DNA of 64,000 nt. Source: Flavobacterium turcicum (lineage in GTDB: Bacteria; Bacteroidota; Bacteroidia; Flavobacteriales; Flavobacteriaceae). A model generated the notes under the pieces. It had not been told where the DNA came from. It saw only the letters and a list, made by a program, of their open reading frames with translations, and searched no databases. This document shows positions 34,413-43,624 of the stretch, one piece after another (the first letter of the stretch is position 1; each line of letters starts with the position of its first letter). The position numbers and the translations under genes were made by a program. Location of the stretch: contig NZ_JAAOBY010000001.1 in the NCBI RefSeq assembly GCF_011365745.1, positions 124,001 through 188,000 of the forward strand, given 5' to 3'.

Positions 34413-35147
34413 TTAAATTTTTATTCCTTGAACAACTGCTGTTTCGGTTTGTTCCATTAAATCAGCAAAATTGTATTCACTCACTGCTAGCGGTTTATGT
34501 ATTACAAAGGTAAGGCGATTTCCTAAACCTACGGGGAAAAACCCATATTTAACTATTTTCCAAGAATTGTTTATGCTTACAGGAACTACGTAGGCTGAAG
34601 GTGCGTTTTTACACAAAATTTTCAAACCTGTTTGAGAGAAAGCTTTGGGAACACCAGTTTTACTGCGGGTTCCTTCAGGAAAAATAACTGCTGATCGTTT
34701 GTATTTTTCAATATACTCAGACAATCCTTTGATAACCGGAATGGCTTGCTTAGGGTCTTTTCTATCAATTAAAACTGATCCGCCGTGACGTAAATTATAG
34801 GAAACACTAGGAATACCGCTGCCTAGTTCTTTCTTGCTGACAAATTTACAATGAAAACGGCGTAAATACCAAATCATTGCAATAATATCATACATACTTT
34901 GGTGGTTGCACACAAAAATCAAGGGTACATTTTTCGGAATACTCTCTACATTTTTAAAAGTATAGCGTGTTCCTAATAAATTGGTACACTTTACCAGAAA
35001 AAAGTTCAAATAATCAACACTTTTTTTGTGGGCTTGGTAGCCAAAAACATTGAAACAAACCCATTGAATAGGGTGAAAAATAACCAAAGTAAGACCGAAA
35101 CACAGATAATAAATTACGGAAATAGGATAGGAAATTAATTTTTGCAT
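34413..35147 (-). CDS. plsC: 1-acyl-sn-glycerol-3-phosphate acyltransferase
   Basis: Transfers an acyl chain to lysophosphatidate to make phosphatidate. The catalytic HX4D motif is in CNHQSMYDII near residue 80, and FPEGTRSKTG near 155 binds the glycerol phosphate. An N-terminal helix anchors it to the inner membrane. I take the ATG at 35147 (MQKLISYPISVIYY), 244 residues; a GTG 15 codons upstream overlaps a probable TACTTTTG box (35173-35166 on the minus strand). It is followed by the acyl-ACP desaturase gene. Confidence 0.92.
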   Translation of the reverse strand: MQKLISYPISVIYYLCFGLTLVIFHPIQWVCFNVFGYQAHKKSVDYLNFFLVKCTNLLGTRYTFKNVESIPKNVPLIFVCNHQSMYDIIAMIWYLRRFHCKFVSKKELGSGIPSVSYNLRHGGSVLIDRKDPKQAIPVIKGLSEYIEKYKRSAVIFPEGTRSKTGVPKAFSQTGLKILCKNAPSAYVVPVSINNSWKIVKYGFFPVGLGNRLTFVIHKPLAVSEYNFADLMEQTETAVVQGIKI

Positions 35148-35233
35148 GCTGTTACAATTTTGCGACAAAAGTAATAAATATATTTTTAGCACTATTTAAA
35201 CGCAAAATAATATACTTGCTATTGCTTAAATCG

Positions 35234-35241
35234 TAAATTTG
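35234..35241 (+). promoter_or_regulatory. -7 element of rnpA
   Basis: TAAATTTG, an exact TAnnTTTG box, 33 bases before the rnpA ATG. A TTG occurs at 35216-35218 but with only 15 bases of spacing. Confidence 0.45.
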
Positions 35242-35274
35242 CGGGTTATACTACCAATTTTTTAGTCAGCAAAA

Positions 35275-35697
35275 ATGAATTTCACCTACCCAAAATCAGA
35301 AAAATTAAAGAGCAAAATCACTATCGGATTGTTGTTTACTGAGGGCAAATCTGTCTCAAAATACCCTTTGAGATTGGTTTACAAAGCAGGTTCATTTGGC
35401 CCAAACGACACATCGGACGGTAAAATAAAAATGGGAGTTTCAGTTTCAAAAAAGAATTTTAAAAAAGCAGTAGATCGCAATTACTTTAAGCGTGTTTTGC
35501 GTGAAACGTACCGAATAAACAAACACCTTTTGATTGATAATCTGGACCAACCGTATTCGTTTATGTTTTTTTACCAAACCAAAGAACGCTTGACTTATCA
35601 AGAAATAAACACAAAAACAAAACAATTGTTTGAAAAGTTTGTGGCTCAAAACAGTCCGAAACCAACAACCGAAAACCAAGACAGTACTAAATCGTAA
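35275..35697 (+). CDS. rnpA: Ribonuclease P protein component
   Basis: Protein subunit of RNase P, which matures the 5' ends of tRNAs together with the rnpB RNA. The basic signature KMGVSVSKKNFKKAVDRNYFKRVLRE (about residues 59-84) is the RNR motif region in the form common in Bacteroidota. It is 140 residues, with a hydrophilic C-terminal tail. Unlike in many bacteria, rpmH is not next to it; it is followed by a processing protease gene after 107 bases. Confidence 0.95.
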   Translation: MNFTYPKSEKLKSKITIGLLFTEGKSVSKYPLRLVYKAGSFGPNDTSDGKIKMGVSVSKKNFKKAVDRNYFKRVLRETYRINKHLLIDNLDQPYSFMFFYQTKERLTYQEINTKTKQLFEKFVAQNSPKPTTENQDSTKS

Positions 35698-35804
35698 AAG
35701 GTTAACGACATTTGAAAATTCTATCAAATGTTTCAGCTGTCAATAGCCAACTATTAAGCGATTTATTGTTATTTTAGTGACTTCTAATTTACTTACACCA
35801 ACCT

Positions 35805-37439
35805 ATGAACTTTCTTCAAAAAAAATTTATAATTCCAGTTGTTGCTTCCTCTTTTCTGTTTATTGGAAGCAGTTTTAAAGACGACTTTTTTGAAATAGCC
35901 AAGCAAATTGAAATTTTCACCACTCTTTTCAAAGAATTGAACAGGAATTATGTTGATGAAACCAATCCGGGAGACCTAATGGACAAAGCAATCAAAGGGA
36001 TGCTTGCCAACTTAGACCCGTACACAGTTTATTTTAATGAGCAAGATGTCGTTCGATTTAAGATCAACAATACTGGCGAGTACACTGGTATTGGTGCCAT
36101 GTTAACCCGCAAGGAAGATCAGTTGATTATCAAAGAATCGTACAAAGACTTTCCGGCTGACAAAGCAGGTTTGCGTCCTGGCGATGCCATTATTCAAATT
36201 GGAGATGTGCTTTTAGCTGATTTTAAAGATGATGCTTCGCAACTTTTAAAAGGTGCCAAAAACACCAAAATTGCTATCAAGTACCTCCGCCAAGGAAAAA
36301 CAAATACCACCGAAATTGTTCTGGACGAAGTCGCTATTAAATCAGTACCGTTTTTTGCAAAAATTGACGACAAAACCGGCTATATCGTTTTGGCGCATTT
36401 CAACAAAAAAGCTTCGAATGAAACTAAAGAAGCACTTGAACAACTCAAAAAAGAAGGCGCTGAACGCATTATTTTGGATGTGCGCGACAATCCGGGCGGT
36501 TTATTAAATGAAGCAGTAAACATCTGTAATCTTTTTGTAGAAAAAAACGAAGTTATCGTAACTACAAAATCGAAAATAGAAAAACACAACACCACTTACA
36601 AAACCACTCAAAGCCCAGTAGACACTGCAATTCCTTTGGTAATTTTAGTTAATGGACGCAGTGCCTCCGCCTCTGAAATTGTTGCTGGAGCCTTGCAGGA
36701 TTTGGACCGCGCCGTTGTAGTTGGCAGTCGCAGTTTTGGAAAAGGATTGGTTCAAAGACCCGTTGACTTAACCTTTGGCACACAACTAAAAGTGACTATT
36801 TCTCGCTATTACACGCCCTCAGGCAGATGTATTCAAGCTTTGGATTATTCTAAAAAAGACAAAAATGGCATGGCTATTAAAACCGAAGCCAAGAATTTTA
36901 ATGCTTTTAAAACCCGAAAAGGACGCACCGTGTATGATGGTGGCGGTATTCAACCCGACGTAGAATTAGACGAAGCCAAATCAAGCCCGATTACCAATGC
37001 ATTACTTAGAAATGATGGAATTTTTAATTATGCCACCGTGTATTATTATAAAAATCCGAACTTAGGAAAGCAAATCCCTGTGATTACCGATGCGGATTAT
37101 GCTGACTTTAAGCAGTTTTTAAAAGTCCAAAAATTTAATTTTGACACAGAGACTGAAATAGCTCTAAAAAACACTTTGGCTGCAGCCAAAAAAGAAAATC
37201 TCGACGAATCGATTCAGGCCGAATACCAACAATTATTGACCGCTTTGCAAAAATCAGAAAATGCTTTGCTAGACAAACACCAAAAAGAAATCAAGAATTT
37301 ATTACTTGACGAAATCATCAAGAGATATCAGTATCAAGAGGGTTTGTATCAGTATTACACTAAAAACAACGCAGAGATTAAGAAAGGGGTAAGCATACTC
37401 AACTCAGCTACCGAATATAAAGCCATTTTAAAAATGTAA
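35805..37439 (+). CDS. C-terminal processing peptidase (S41 family)
   Basis: An exported serine protease with a PDZ domain. The N-terminal helix (about residues 7-22) is a signal or anchor. The PDZ region is around residues 95-165 (GIGAMLTRKEDQLIIKESYKDFPADKAGLRPGDAIIQIG). The catalytic serine is in GRSASASEIVAGALQD near 288 and the lysine in GSRSFGKGLVQR near 313. It resembles Tsp/CtpA. The C-terminal 150 residues are a helical extension. Its stop overlaps the next start by one base (TAATG), coupling it to a tandem OmpA-domain protein, a plausible partner at the peptidoglycan. Confidence 0.93.
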   Translation: MNFLQKKFIIPVVASSFLFIGSSFKDDFFEIAKQIEIFTTLFKELNRNYVDETNPGDLMDKAIKGMLANLDPYTVYFNEQDVVRFKINNTGEYTGIGAMLTRKEDQLIIKESYKDFPADKAGLRPGDAIIQIGDVLLADFKDDASQLLKGAKNTKIAIKYLRQGKTNTTEIVLDEVAIKSVPFFAKIDDKTGYIVLAHFNKKASNETKEALEQLKKEGAERIILDVRDNPGGLLNEAVNICNLFVEKNEVIVTTKSKIEKHNTTYKTTQSPVDTAIPLVILVNGRSASASEIVAGALQDLDRAVVVGSRSFGKGLVQRPVDLTFGTQLKVTISRYYTPSGRCIQALDYSKKDKNGMAIKTEAKNFNAFKTRKGRTVYDGGGIQPDVELDEAKSSPITNALLRNDGIFNYATVYYYKNPNLGKQIPVITDADYADFKQFLKVQKFNFDTETEIALKNTLAAAKKENLDESIQAEYQQLLTALQKSENALLDKHQKEIKNLLLDEIIKRYQYQEGLYQYYTKNNAEIKKGVSILNSATEYKAILKM

Positions 37440-38245
37440 TGAAACAATTGCTACACTTGTTTATTGTTTTGATTTTTAGTTCCTGCTACTCTCAAAACAG
37501 AGCAGTGACTACGGTATATTTTGAATTTGACAAACACAAATTACCCGAAGATCAAATACAAGTGATTGTTGATTTTATGAAAACCGTCGATACTACTAAA
37601 ATCGAATCTATACAAATATTTGGGTATTGCGATGACCGCGGCGCAAAAGATTACAACTACGACTTATCTAAAAAAAGGGTGATGACAGTGCAAGATATCC
37701 TGACTGCCAATGGATTCAATCAAAATAAAATTGTGATTATTGAAGGCAAAGGTCGTGTCATCATTCAAAAAGATGATATTGAAAATTTATCCGAAATACG
37801 ATCTAAAAATCGTAGAGTCGACTTGTTCTTGGTCAAAAAGAACAGCTATGGCAAAGGAATTTACAATTCGTTTAGAGACAATCAAAAAGTTGGTGACCGC
37901 ATTTACTTAGAAACAATTTTGTTTCCGCTAGGAAGCAGCAAATTAACAGCCGCTACCAAAAACGAACTTGACAAGATTGTGATCCTATTGCAAAAGAAAA
38001 AAACTTTAGAGTTTGAAATAAGAGGCCATGTATGCTGCACACCAAATTATTACGAAGATGCAATTGACAGAGATACAAAAGAACGAAAATTGTCTTTGAA
38101 CCGTGCCAAAAGCGTATACCGCTACTTGCTCTCAAAAGGCGTTAACAGCTTACGCATGCAATATGTGGGTTGCGGTAACAAATATCCTTTAGGTCAAGGA
38201 GATGCATTAGACCGACGCGTTGAATTTTTAATCCTAAAAATTTAG
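37439..38245 (+). CDS. Protein with two tandem OmpA-like peptidoglycan-binding domains
   Basis: After a signal peptide (residues 1-18, LIFSSCYS, with a possible lipobox at Cys16) the protein has two OmpA_C-like domains and little else. The first is at about residues 22-130, beginning VTTVYFEFDKHKLPEDQ, with FGYCDDRGAKDYNYDLSKKR and ending SKNRRVDLFLV. The second is at about 150-268, beginning YLETILFPLGSSKLT, with IRGHVCCTP, LSLNRAKSVYRYLLSKGV and ending LDRRVEFLIL. Such domains bind diaminopimelate in peptidoglycan. There is no barrel. It is translationally coupled to the S41 protease. Confidence 0.85.
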   Translation: MKQLLHLFIVLIFSSCYSQNRAVTTVYFEFDKHKLPEDQIQVIVDFMKTVDTTKIESIQIFGYCDDRGAKDYNYDLSKKRVMTVQDILTANGFNQNKIVIIEGKGRVIIQKDDIENLSEIRSKNRRVDLFLVKKNSYGKGIYNSFRDNQKVGDRIYLETILFPLGSSKLTAATKNELDKIVILLQKKKTLEFEIRGHVCCTPNYYEDAIDRDTKERKLSLNRAKSVYRYLLSKGVNSLRMQYVGCGNKYPLGQGDALDRRVEFLILKI

Positions 38246-38692
38246 TTACTCGCGCACCATTTCTATATGCGGAATATCATCTTCTAAATACATTTCGCTG
38301 GTTTGAATAAACCCGTGACTTTCGTAAAATTTCTTCAAGTACAACTGCGCTCCAATTGTGATTTTGGTTTCGTTAAAATGAGTAGCAATGCCAGCAATAG
38401 AGTGTTGCATTAATTCATGACCCCATTTTCTGTCTCGGTACTTTGCAGATACAGTAACACGACCAATTGATGCATTATCAAAACTAACACCAGCAGGAAA
38501 CAATCTAGAATGTGCTACAATTGCACCATCATAAACTCCTAAAAGATGCAAGGCTACTTTATCTTTTCCGTCAAGGTCTAAGTAAACACAGTTTTGCTCT
38601 ACAACAAATATCTCACTACGCAGTTGCAATAAATCGTATAGCTCATGTACTGTAAGCGCATCAAATGCCTTAATTTCCCATTGAATTGTCAT
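38246..38692 (-). CDS. GNAT family N-acetyltransferase, ElaA type
   Basis: A 148-residue acetyltransferase of the ElaA group. The N-terminal IQWEIKAFDALTVHELYDLLQLRSEIFVVEQNCVYLDLDGKD is diagnostic of ElaA. The acetyl-CoA binding segment is IGRVTVSAKYRDRKWGHELM near residue 76. The substrate is unknown. It converges with the OmpA-domain gene: the two stop codons are directly adjacent, with no room for a terminator. DUF4837 and MltD-like genes lie upstream on the same strand. Confidence 0.9.
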   Translation of the reverse strand: MTIQWEIKAFDALTVHELYDLLQLRSEIFVVEQNCVYLDLDGKDKVALHLLGVYDGAIVAHSRLFPAGVSFDNASIGRVTVSAKYRDRKWGHELMQHSIAGIATHFNETKITIGAQLYLKKFYESHGFIQTSEMYLEDDIPHIEMVRE

Positions 38693-38730
38693 TGTGTTCT
38701 ATTTATTTTTGAAGTGCAAATTAAAGCATT

Positions 38731-39714
38731 TTAACGCTTTCTTTTTACAACTCTGACTAATTTTATAATGGATTCTAATTCGTGCATTAAATCGCGTTTA
38801 TCTTTGGATGGCGCGTAACAAAAACCTTCTAATACTAAAATTCTGTTGTAGGCACGATCAACAATCGCGTAATTGATGAAAGGTCCTGACATGAAATCAT
38901 TATTCAATTGCCAAGTTCCTTTGGTCTCGTAGGTCATTTTACCATCTAACTCTATTTTTGCAAAATACGGAGCATATGCCTCTTCAGTAATCATATTGGT
39001 ATTGGCTTCCTTGCCACTAATGTATAATTTACCAATAGAATCGCGCATTTTGATAATGCTACTACTAGCTTCGGAATTTTTTTTAATGCTTCCCAACGGA
39101 ATTTGGTACACCAAAATACTCGTATTACCTCCAATATTTTCCTTTTTTAGCCACATGAAGTTACGTTTTTGCAAAACATAAACATAGCCTGTAGGAATAG
39201 CAATGCCAATATGAAATTTATTTTTAATAATTGCTGGATCAATAAGCGCTGATTGATGCTGTTTTTGGGTTTCAGCCAATTCTCCATTTTTAATAATTTG
39301 CAACATTTGAGGAGCGTTACTTTCAAGAGAAGTAATAATATCGGCTGCGGTTTTACCAGTTATGTGGAAAACATTTTGAGGAGAGGCGTATTGATTTTTT
39401 TTGATTTCGAAAGTATTCTTGTCTGCTTTTTTAACAACAATAATAGCTCGAGTTGCGGTCATAAAACCTTCAAGTAACTTAACAGGGTATTGATTGATAT
39501 TAAATAAGGGTTCCTCTTGAGGTAGTCCAATTACTGGCGAGGCAAACTTGTTTCTGATACTATCTCCAATTTCACCATTCCACAGTTGATCATCAATAAT
39601 TACGGAAATTGTATTTATTTTTCCTGAAGATTGACGGTTGCGTTCGCTGCTTTCTTTTTTACAAGAAAACAACAACAAAGACACAAACAACATTAAAAAA
39701 TAGGTTTTACGCAT
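38731..39714 (-). CDS. DUF4837 family lipoprotein
   Basis: The ATG at 39714 gives MRKTYFLMLFVSLLLFSC, a signal peptide with a lipobox at Cys18 (a GTG one codon earlier is also possible). The 327-residue protein has SSGKINTISVIIDDQLWNGEIGDSIRNKFASPV near the start and repeated FVQ/YVL-type strands. The pattern fits DUF4837, a Bacteroidota family of unknown function. It is usually next to a LysM lytic transglycosylase gene, as here (48 bases downstream of it), so a role in the cell envelope is likely but unproven. Confidence 0.82.
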   Translation of the reverse strand: MRKTYFLMLFVSLLLFSCKKESSERNRQSSGKINTISVIIDDQLWNGEIGDSIRNKFASPVIGLPQEEPLFNINQYPVKLLEGFMTATRAIIVVKKADKNTFEIKKNQYASPQNVFHITGKTAADIITSLESNAPQMLQIIKNGELAETQKQHQSALIDPAIIKNKFHIGIAIPTGYVYVLQKRNFMWLKKENIGGNTSILVYQIPLGSIKKNSEASSSIIKMRDSIGKLYISGKEANTNMITEEAYAPYFAKIELDGKMTYETKGTWQLNNDFMSGPFINYAIVDRAYNRILVLEGFCYAPSKDKRDLMHELESIIKLVRVVKRKR

Positions 39715-39762
39715 CACGAATTGATTATAAAATAAAACCCAAATTTATTGAAGTTAATCGGT

Positions 39763-41775
39763 TTATCCGTTAATTTTTAGCTTCATTCCAGGTTTCAGTT
39801 GTTCACCGCTAATACCGTTCCATTTTTTCAAATCGGAGGTAGTAACTCCCGGATATTTTTTTGCAATACTGAATAATGAATCTCCTTTTTTCACGTAATA
39901 ATCAGAACTTGAACCTTTGCTCTTCATCGCTGAAGCTTTAGTTTTAAAAGAATTTACTGAGGCCTTATCGGTTACAATCGCAATTTCATCTTTGGCAACA
40001 ATTAAGCTTTTACCAATTGTTATGGTGTTATCATTTAACTTATTCCATTGTTTGATATCACTTAAAGAAGTTCCAAATTTAGATGCAATTGCGCTTAAGT
40101 TATCGCCTTTTTGCACTACATATTCAACATCTCTGCGCTCCTGAGCATTTGCTAGATCTTGTTTTGTATCTACTTCTAATTTAGCAATTTGTATGGTAGC
40201 TCCTATTTGAACAGCATCAGTAGTAAGGCCATTCCAACTTTGAATATCAGCTACAGAAACATTGTGCTTTTTGGCAATATTACCCAAGTTATCGCCTTTT
40301 TGTACTACATAAATTGCCTCTGATGATGTGGTAGCTTCTTTATCATCCTTGACGATTTTTGAACTTGTACTAACTGCAACCACAGGATTTGTTTCTCGAA
40401 TTGACTTTGTTATAATCTTATCTTGTTTACCTGTAGGAGGTTCAATTCTCAAGCTTTTTCCGTAAGCCAGTGAATTGCTCCTTAAATTATTCCATTGTTT
40501 AATCTCAGCTACAGTAACATCATATTTAGCCGCAACATTTGTCAAATTATCACCGCGTTGTACTCTATAAAAAGATGATTTAGGACCAGAATCATTTGCT
40601 TTAGTACCGATGCTGTCTTTTACTACAACAGCTCTAGACATTTGAAATGGTTTTTCACGCTGATCCATTTCGTGTTTTGCATAAGCATACATTTTGTCCT
40701 CGTTAGAAGCAAAAACAGCAATTTTGTCTTGTGGCAAACGCAAAAAATGTTCTTGATCGTGGTAATACGGAACTACATTTAATTTATACGAAGGATTTAA
40801 AAGTTGTAATTGTGCTACGGGAACATCTAATAAATCAGATATTTGTTTGAAAGTTAGCTGTTGCTTGATGCGAATAGTATCGGTAGCAAAGTGTTTGATA
40901 AAAGCTTTTTCAGGAACAATTCCGTGCTCTTTATGGTACTCGTAGATGTACATTGTAGCTAAAAATGCAGGAACATACCCTTGAGTTTCTTTGGGTAAAT
41001 TTTTACGAATGTTCCAATAATTTTGTTGCCCTCCAGAACGACGAATTGCTTTCGAAACATTGCCTGGCCCTGAATTGTAAGAGGCAAGAACCAAATCCCA
41101 ATCGCCAAAAATCTTAAACATATTGGTCATATAATTCGCGGCTGCTTCGCTTGCTTTTAGTGGATCACTGCGCTCGTCAACATACGAGTCAATTTTTAAT
41201 CCGTATTGTTTTCCTGTTTGATACATAAATTGCCACAAACCAGTAGCTCCCATTCTAGAGACCGCTTTAGGGTTTAGTGCCGACTCTACTACGGCTAAAT
41301 ATTTAATTTCTAACGGTACGTTTTTTCTAGCCAATGCTTCTTCGAAAAGCGGAAAATAGTATTCCGATACGGCCATCAAACGCTCAAAAGATCTTTTTCT
41401 ATTTTTTAAAAAGGATTTAATAATATTTTCTAAACCTATGTTGTACTCAATATTAAACGGAGACTTGGCATCTATTGCGGCCAAACGTTTTTTAAGCAAA
41501 TCGGTTGGAAGTTCAAAATCAATTTTTTGATCAAAATTCCCATTCTGAATATCATCAGAAATTGTATTGTACAGATCTAAACTAGTTAACTCTTTAATCC
41601 ACAAACTGTCTACACTTGCAGCCAATCGATGTTTGACAAATGTTTTTTTAATAGAATCCAGGTATGAAATCTTCGGTTCTAGTTTTATATTAGCTTGTAA
41701 TTCCTGATTGTTTTGTGCAAACATTTGCGCTGAAATAAACAGTACAATTGCGGCAATGGTATTTTTTACATTCAT
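39763..41775 (-). CDS. Lytic murein transglycosylase with four LysM domains (MltD-like)
   Basis: A 670-residue exported enzyme that cleaves peptidoglycan glycan strands. A signal peptide (about residues 1-20) precedes the SLT domain (about 130-290), with the catalytic glutamate in LAVVESALNPKAVSRMGATGLWQFM and the ASYNSGPGNV motif. Four LysM domains follow, each opening with Y-V-V-Q-K-G-D-N-L or similar, at about residues 405, 490, 550 and 625. All four look intact. The DUF4837 and ElaA genes follow in the same direction. Confidence 0.94.
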   Translation of the reverse strand: MNVKNTIAAIVLFISAQMFAQNNQELQANIKLEPKISYLDSIKKTFVKHRLAASVDSLWIKELTSLDLYNTISDDIQNGNFDQKIDFELPTDLLKKRLAAIDAKSPFNIEYNIGLENIIKSFLKNRKRSFERLMAVSEYYFPLFEEALARKNVPLEIKYLAVVESALNPKAVSRMGATGLWQFMYQTGKQYGLKIDSYVDERSDPLKASEAAANYMTNMFKIFGDWDLVLASYNSGPGNVSKAIRRSGGQQNYWNIRKNLPKETQGYVPAFLATMYIYEYHKEHGIVPEKAFIKHFATDTIRIKQQLTFKQISDLLDVPVAQLQLLNPSYKLNVVPYYHDQEHFLRLPQDKIAVFASNEDKMYAYAKHEMDQREKPFQMSRAVVVKDSIGTKANDSGPKSSFYRVQRGDNLTNVAAKYDVTVAEIKQWNNLRSNSLAYGKSLRIEPPTGKQDKIITKSIRETNPVVAVSTSSKIVKDDKEATTSSEAIYVVQKGDNLGNIAKKHNVSVADIQSWNGLTTDAVQIGATIQIAKLEVDTKQDLANAQERRDVEYVVQKGDNLSAIASKFGTSLSDIKQWNKLNDNTITIGKSLIVAKDEIAIVTDKASVNSFKTKASAMKSKGSSSDYYVKKGDSLFSIAKKYPGVTTSDLKKWNGISGEQLKPGMKLKING

Positions 41776-42058
41776 ATTTTCACGATCAAAGACCTATATT
41801 TCAAATGATTATAAATTTGCTTTTCACAAACTTAAGAGGTTTAAACTAAAAATTTCACTAAATATTGTTAAAAATGCAATCTTTGCTCCTTTTAGAAAGA
41901 ATTTTAGTCACTTTAAGAACTGTTTTCAGGTTAAAAAAATGAAATTACTAAAAATATCTCTCCAAAAAGTAAGTAAATAACTAATCGCGATAGTACAATT
42001 GCAATACAAATTCAGTTTTTCATCTATTTTTCATTTGATAAATAACCTCTTAACGTGC

Positions 42059-42093
42059 AAAAACCTTAGTTACGGTAAAGTACTAAGGTTTTT
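42059..42093 (-). terminator. Terminator of pgk
   Basis: AAAAACCTTAG pairs with CTAAGGTTTTT, with an inner TAC/GTA extension and a one-base bulge, 60 bases after the pgk stop on the minus strand. The remaining spacer (41776-42058 and 42094-42152) is AT-rich and shows no gene or other clear signal. Confidence 0.85.
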
Positions 42094-42152
42094 ACAGGAC
42101 TAGTGTATTTATAAAAAAAGCAACAAAGCTTGATTATTTTTTTAATCGAAAA

Positions 42153-43340
42153 CTATTTTAAAATTGCTTCAATACCAGGTAAACTTTGGCCTTCAAGCAT
42201 TTCAAGCATTGCTCCTCCACCGGTTGATACGTAGCTCATTCGGTCTTCTAAACCAAATTGTTTTACTGCGGCAACAGAGTCACCACCACCAACAAGCGAG
42301 AAGGCACCATTAGAAGTTGCTTCAGCAATAAAATTGCCTAAAGCAATAGTCCCATTTGCAAAACTTTCCATTTCAAAAACGCCCAATGGACCGTTCCATA
42401 AAATAGTTTTTGAAGCTAGAATTACTTCTTTAAAGTTTGCTAATGATTTTGGTCCTGCATCTAAACCTTGCCATCCATCAGGAATTTCATTTACATCAAC
42501 CACCTTTGTGTTAGCTGTATTCGAAAAATCATCTGCTGCAATTACATCAACTGGAATATGAATTTGAACGCCTTTTTCTTTAGCTAATCGTAAAATTTCA
42601 AGAGCTAATTCTTGTTTATCATCTTCGCAAATAGAATCTCCTACCTTTCCGCCTAGCGCTTTAACAAAAGTAAAAGTCATACCACCGCCAATAATCATGT
42701 GATCTACTTTATCTAAAATGTTTTCAATAACCGTAATTTTCGATGACACTTTTGATCCACCAAGAACTGCTGTTACTGGTTTTTCACTATTTTTTAAAAC
42801 TTTGTTTAAGCTTTCTATTTCTTTGGCTAATAACAAACCGAAACATTTGCTTTCTGGGAAAAACTGAGCAATAATAGTAGTCGATGCGTGCGCTCTGTGC
42901 GCAGTACCAAAGGCATCGTTTACGTACACGTCTCCTAATGAGGCAAGCTCTTTTGCAAAAGCAACATCACCCGCTTCTTCTTCAGTATGAAAACGCAAAT
43001 TTTCTAGCAACAACACTTCACCTGCTTTCAATTGAGACGCCGCTGTTGTAGCTGTTTCACCAACACAATTAGCTGCAAATTGGACTGGTACGCCAAGAAC
43101 CTCAGCAGTAGTTTTTAAAATGTGTTTTAAAGAATATTTTTCTTCTACACCTTTTGGTCTTCCTAAATGCGACATCAAAATGACACTACCGCCTTGCGCC
43201 AAGATAGCTTGTATGGTTGGTTTAGCAGCTTCGATACGTGTAGCATCAGTAACATTGAAGTTTTCGTCCAAAGGCACATTAAAATCTACTCTAATTAAAG
43301 CTTTTTTATTTTTGAAATCGAAATCATTTAGTGTTTTCAT
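42153..43340 (-). CDS. pgk: Phosphoglycerate kinase
   Basis: Glycolytic enzyme that makes ATP from 1,3-bisphosphoglycerate. The N-terminal [20 protein letters not shown] (about 17-36), SHLGRPKG near 58 and the C-terminal nucleotide-binding [16 protein letters not shown] near 345 with [11 protein letters not shown] are all present. At 395 residues it is a normal length. It is a single-gene unit with its own terminator. Confidence 0.97.
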   Translation of the reverse strand: MKTLNDFDFKNKKALIRVDFNVPLDENFNVTDATRIEAAKPTIQAILAQGGSVILMSHLGRPKGVEEKYSLKHILKTTAEVLGVPVQFAANCVGETATTAASQLKAGEVLLLENLRFHTEEEAGDVAFAKELASLGDVYVNDAFGTAHRAHASTTIIAQFFPESKCFGLLLAKEIESLNKVLKNSEKPVTAVLGGSKVSSKITVIENILDKVDHMIIGGGMTFTFVKALGGKVGDSICEDDKQELALEILRLAKEKGVQIHIPVDVIAADDFSNTANTKVVDVNEIPDGWQGLDAGPKSLANFKEVILASKTILWNGPLGVFEMESFANGTIALGNFIAEATSNGAFSLVGGGDSVAAVKQFGLEDRMSYVSTGGGAMLEMLEGQSLPGIEAILK

Positions 43341-43612
43341 CAGTGTGTATTTTTAGATTAATTATACGTCCAAGAGCAACAAATATAGAACTTTTAAATT
43401 AGTAATAAATTCCAAAAAAGATTGAAAACTAAATTAACAGCAACGAAATCGATGTAAATCAATAAATAATGTTATTTTTTGTCGAATAACTTGCATTATA
43501 GCAATAGTAACAAACACCAAAATACTTTTATCAAGTTGATTTTAACTGTTAGACTAGCGGGTTGACATTGCAAAGTTTGATATTTAAACTTTTAGACTAA
43601 ACCATTTTCTGC

Positions 43613-43620
43613 TATCTTTG
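43613..43620 (+). promoter_or_regulatory. -7 element immediately before the delta' gene
   Basis: TATCTTTG, an exact TAnnTTTG box, ends only four bases before the ATG at 43625. With the usual start of transcription a few bases after the box, the mRNA would be leaderless or nearly so. Confidence 0.6.
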
Positions 43621-43624
43621 CTAC

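Noticed and set aside
41939..41980. 13-codon frame MKLLKISLQKVSK in the spacer before the lytic transglycosylase gene
   Set aside because: Too short, no promoter or terminator, composition typical of AT-rich spacer DNA.
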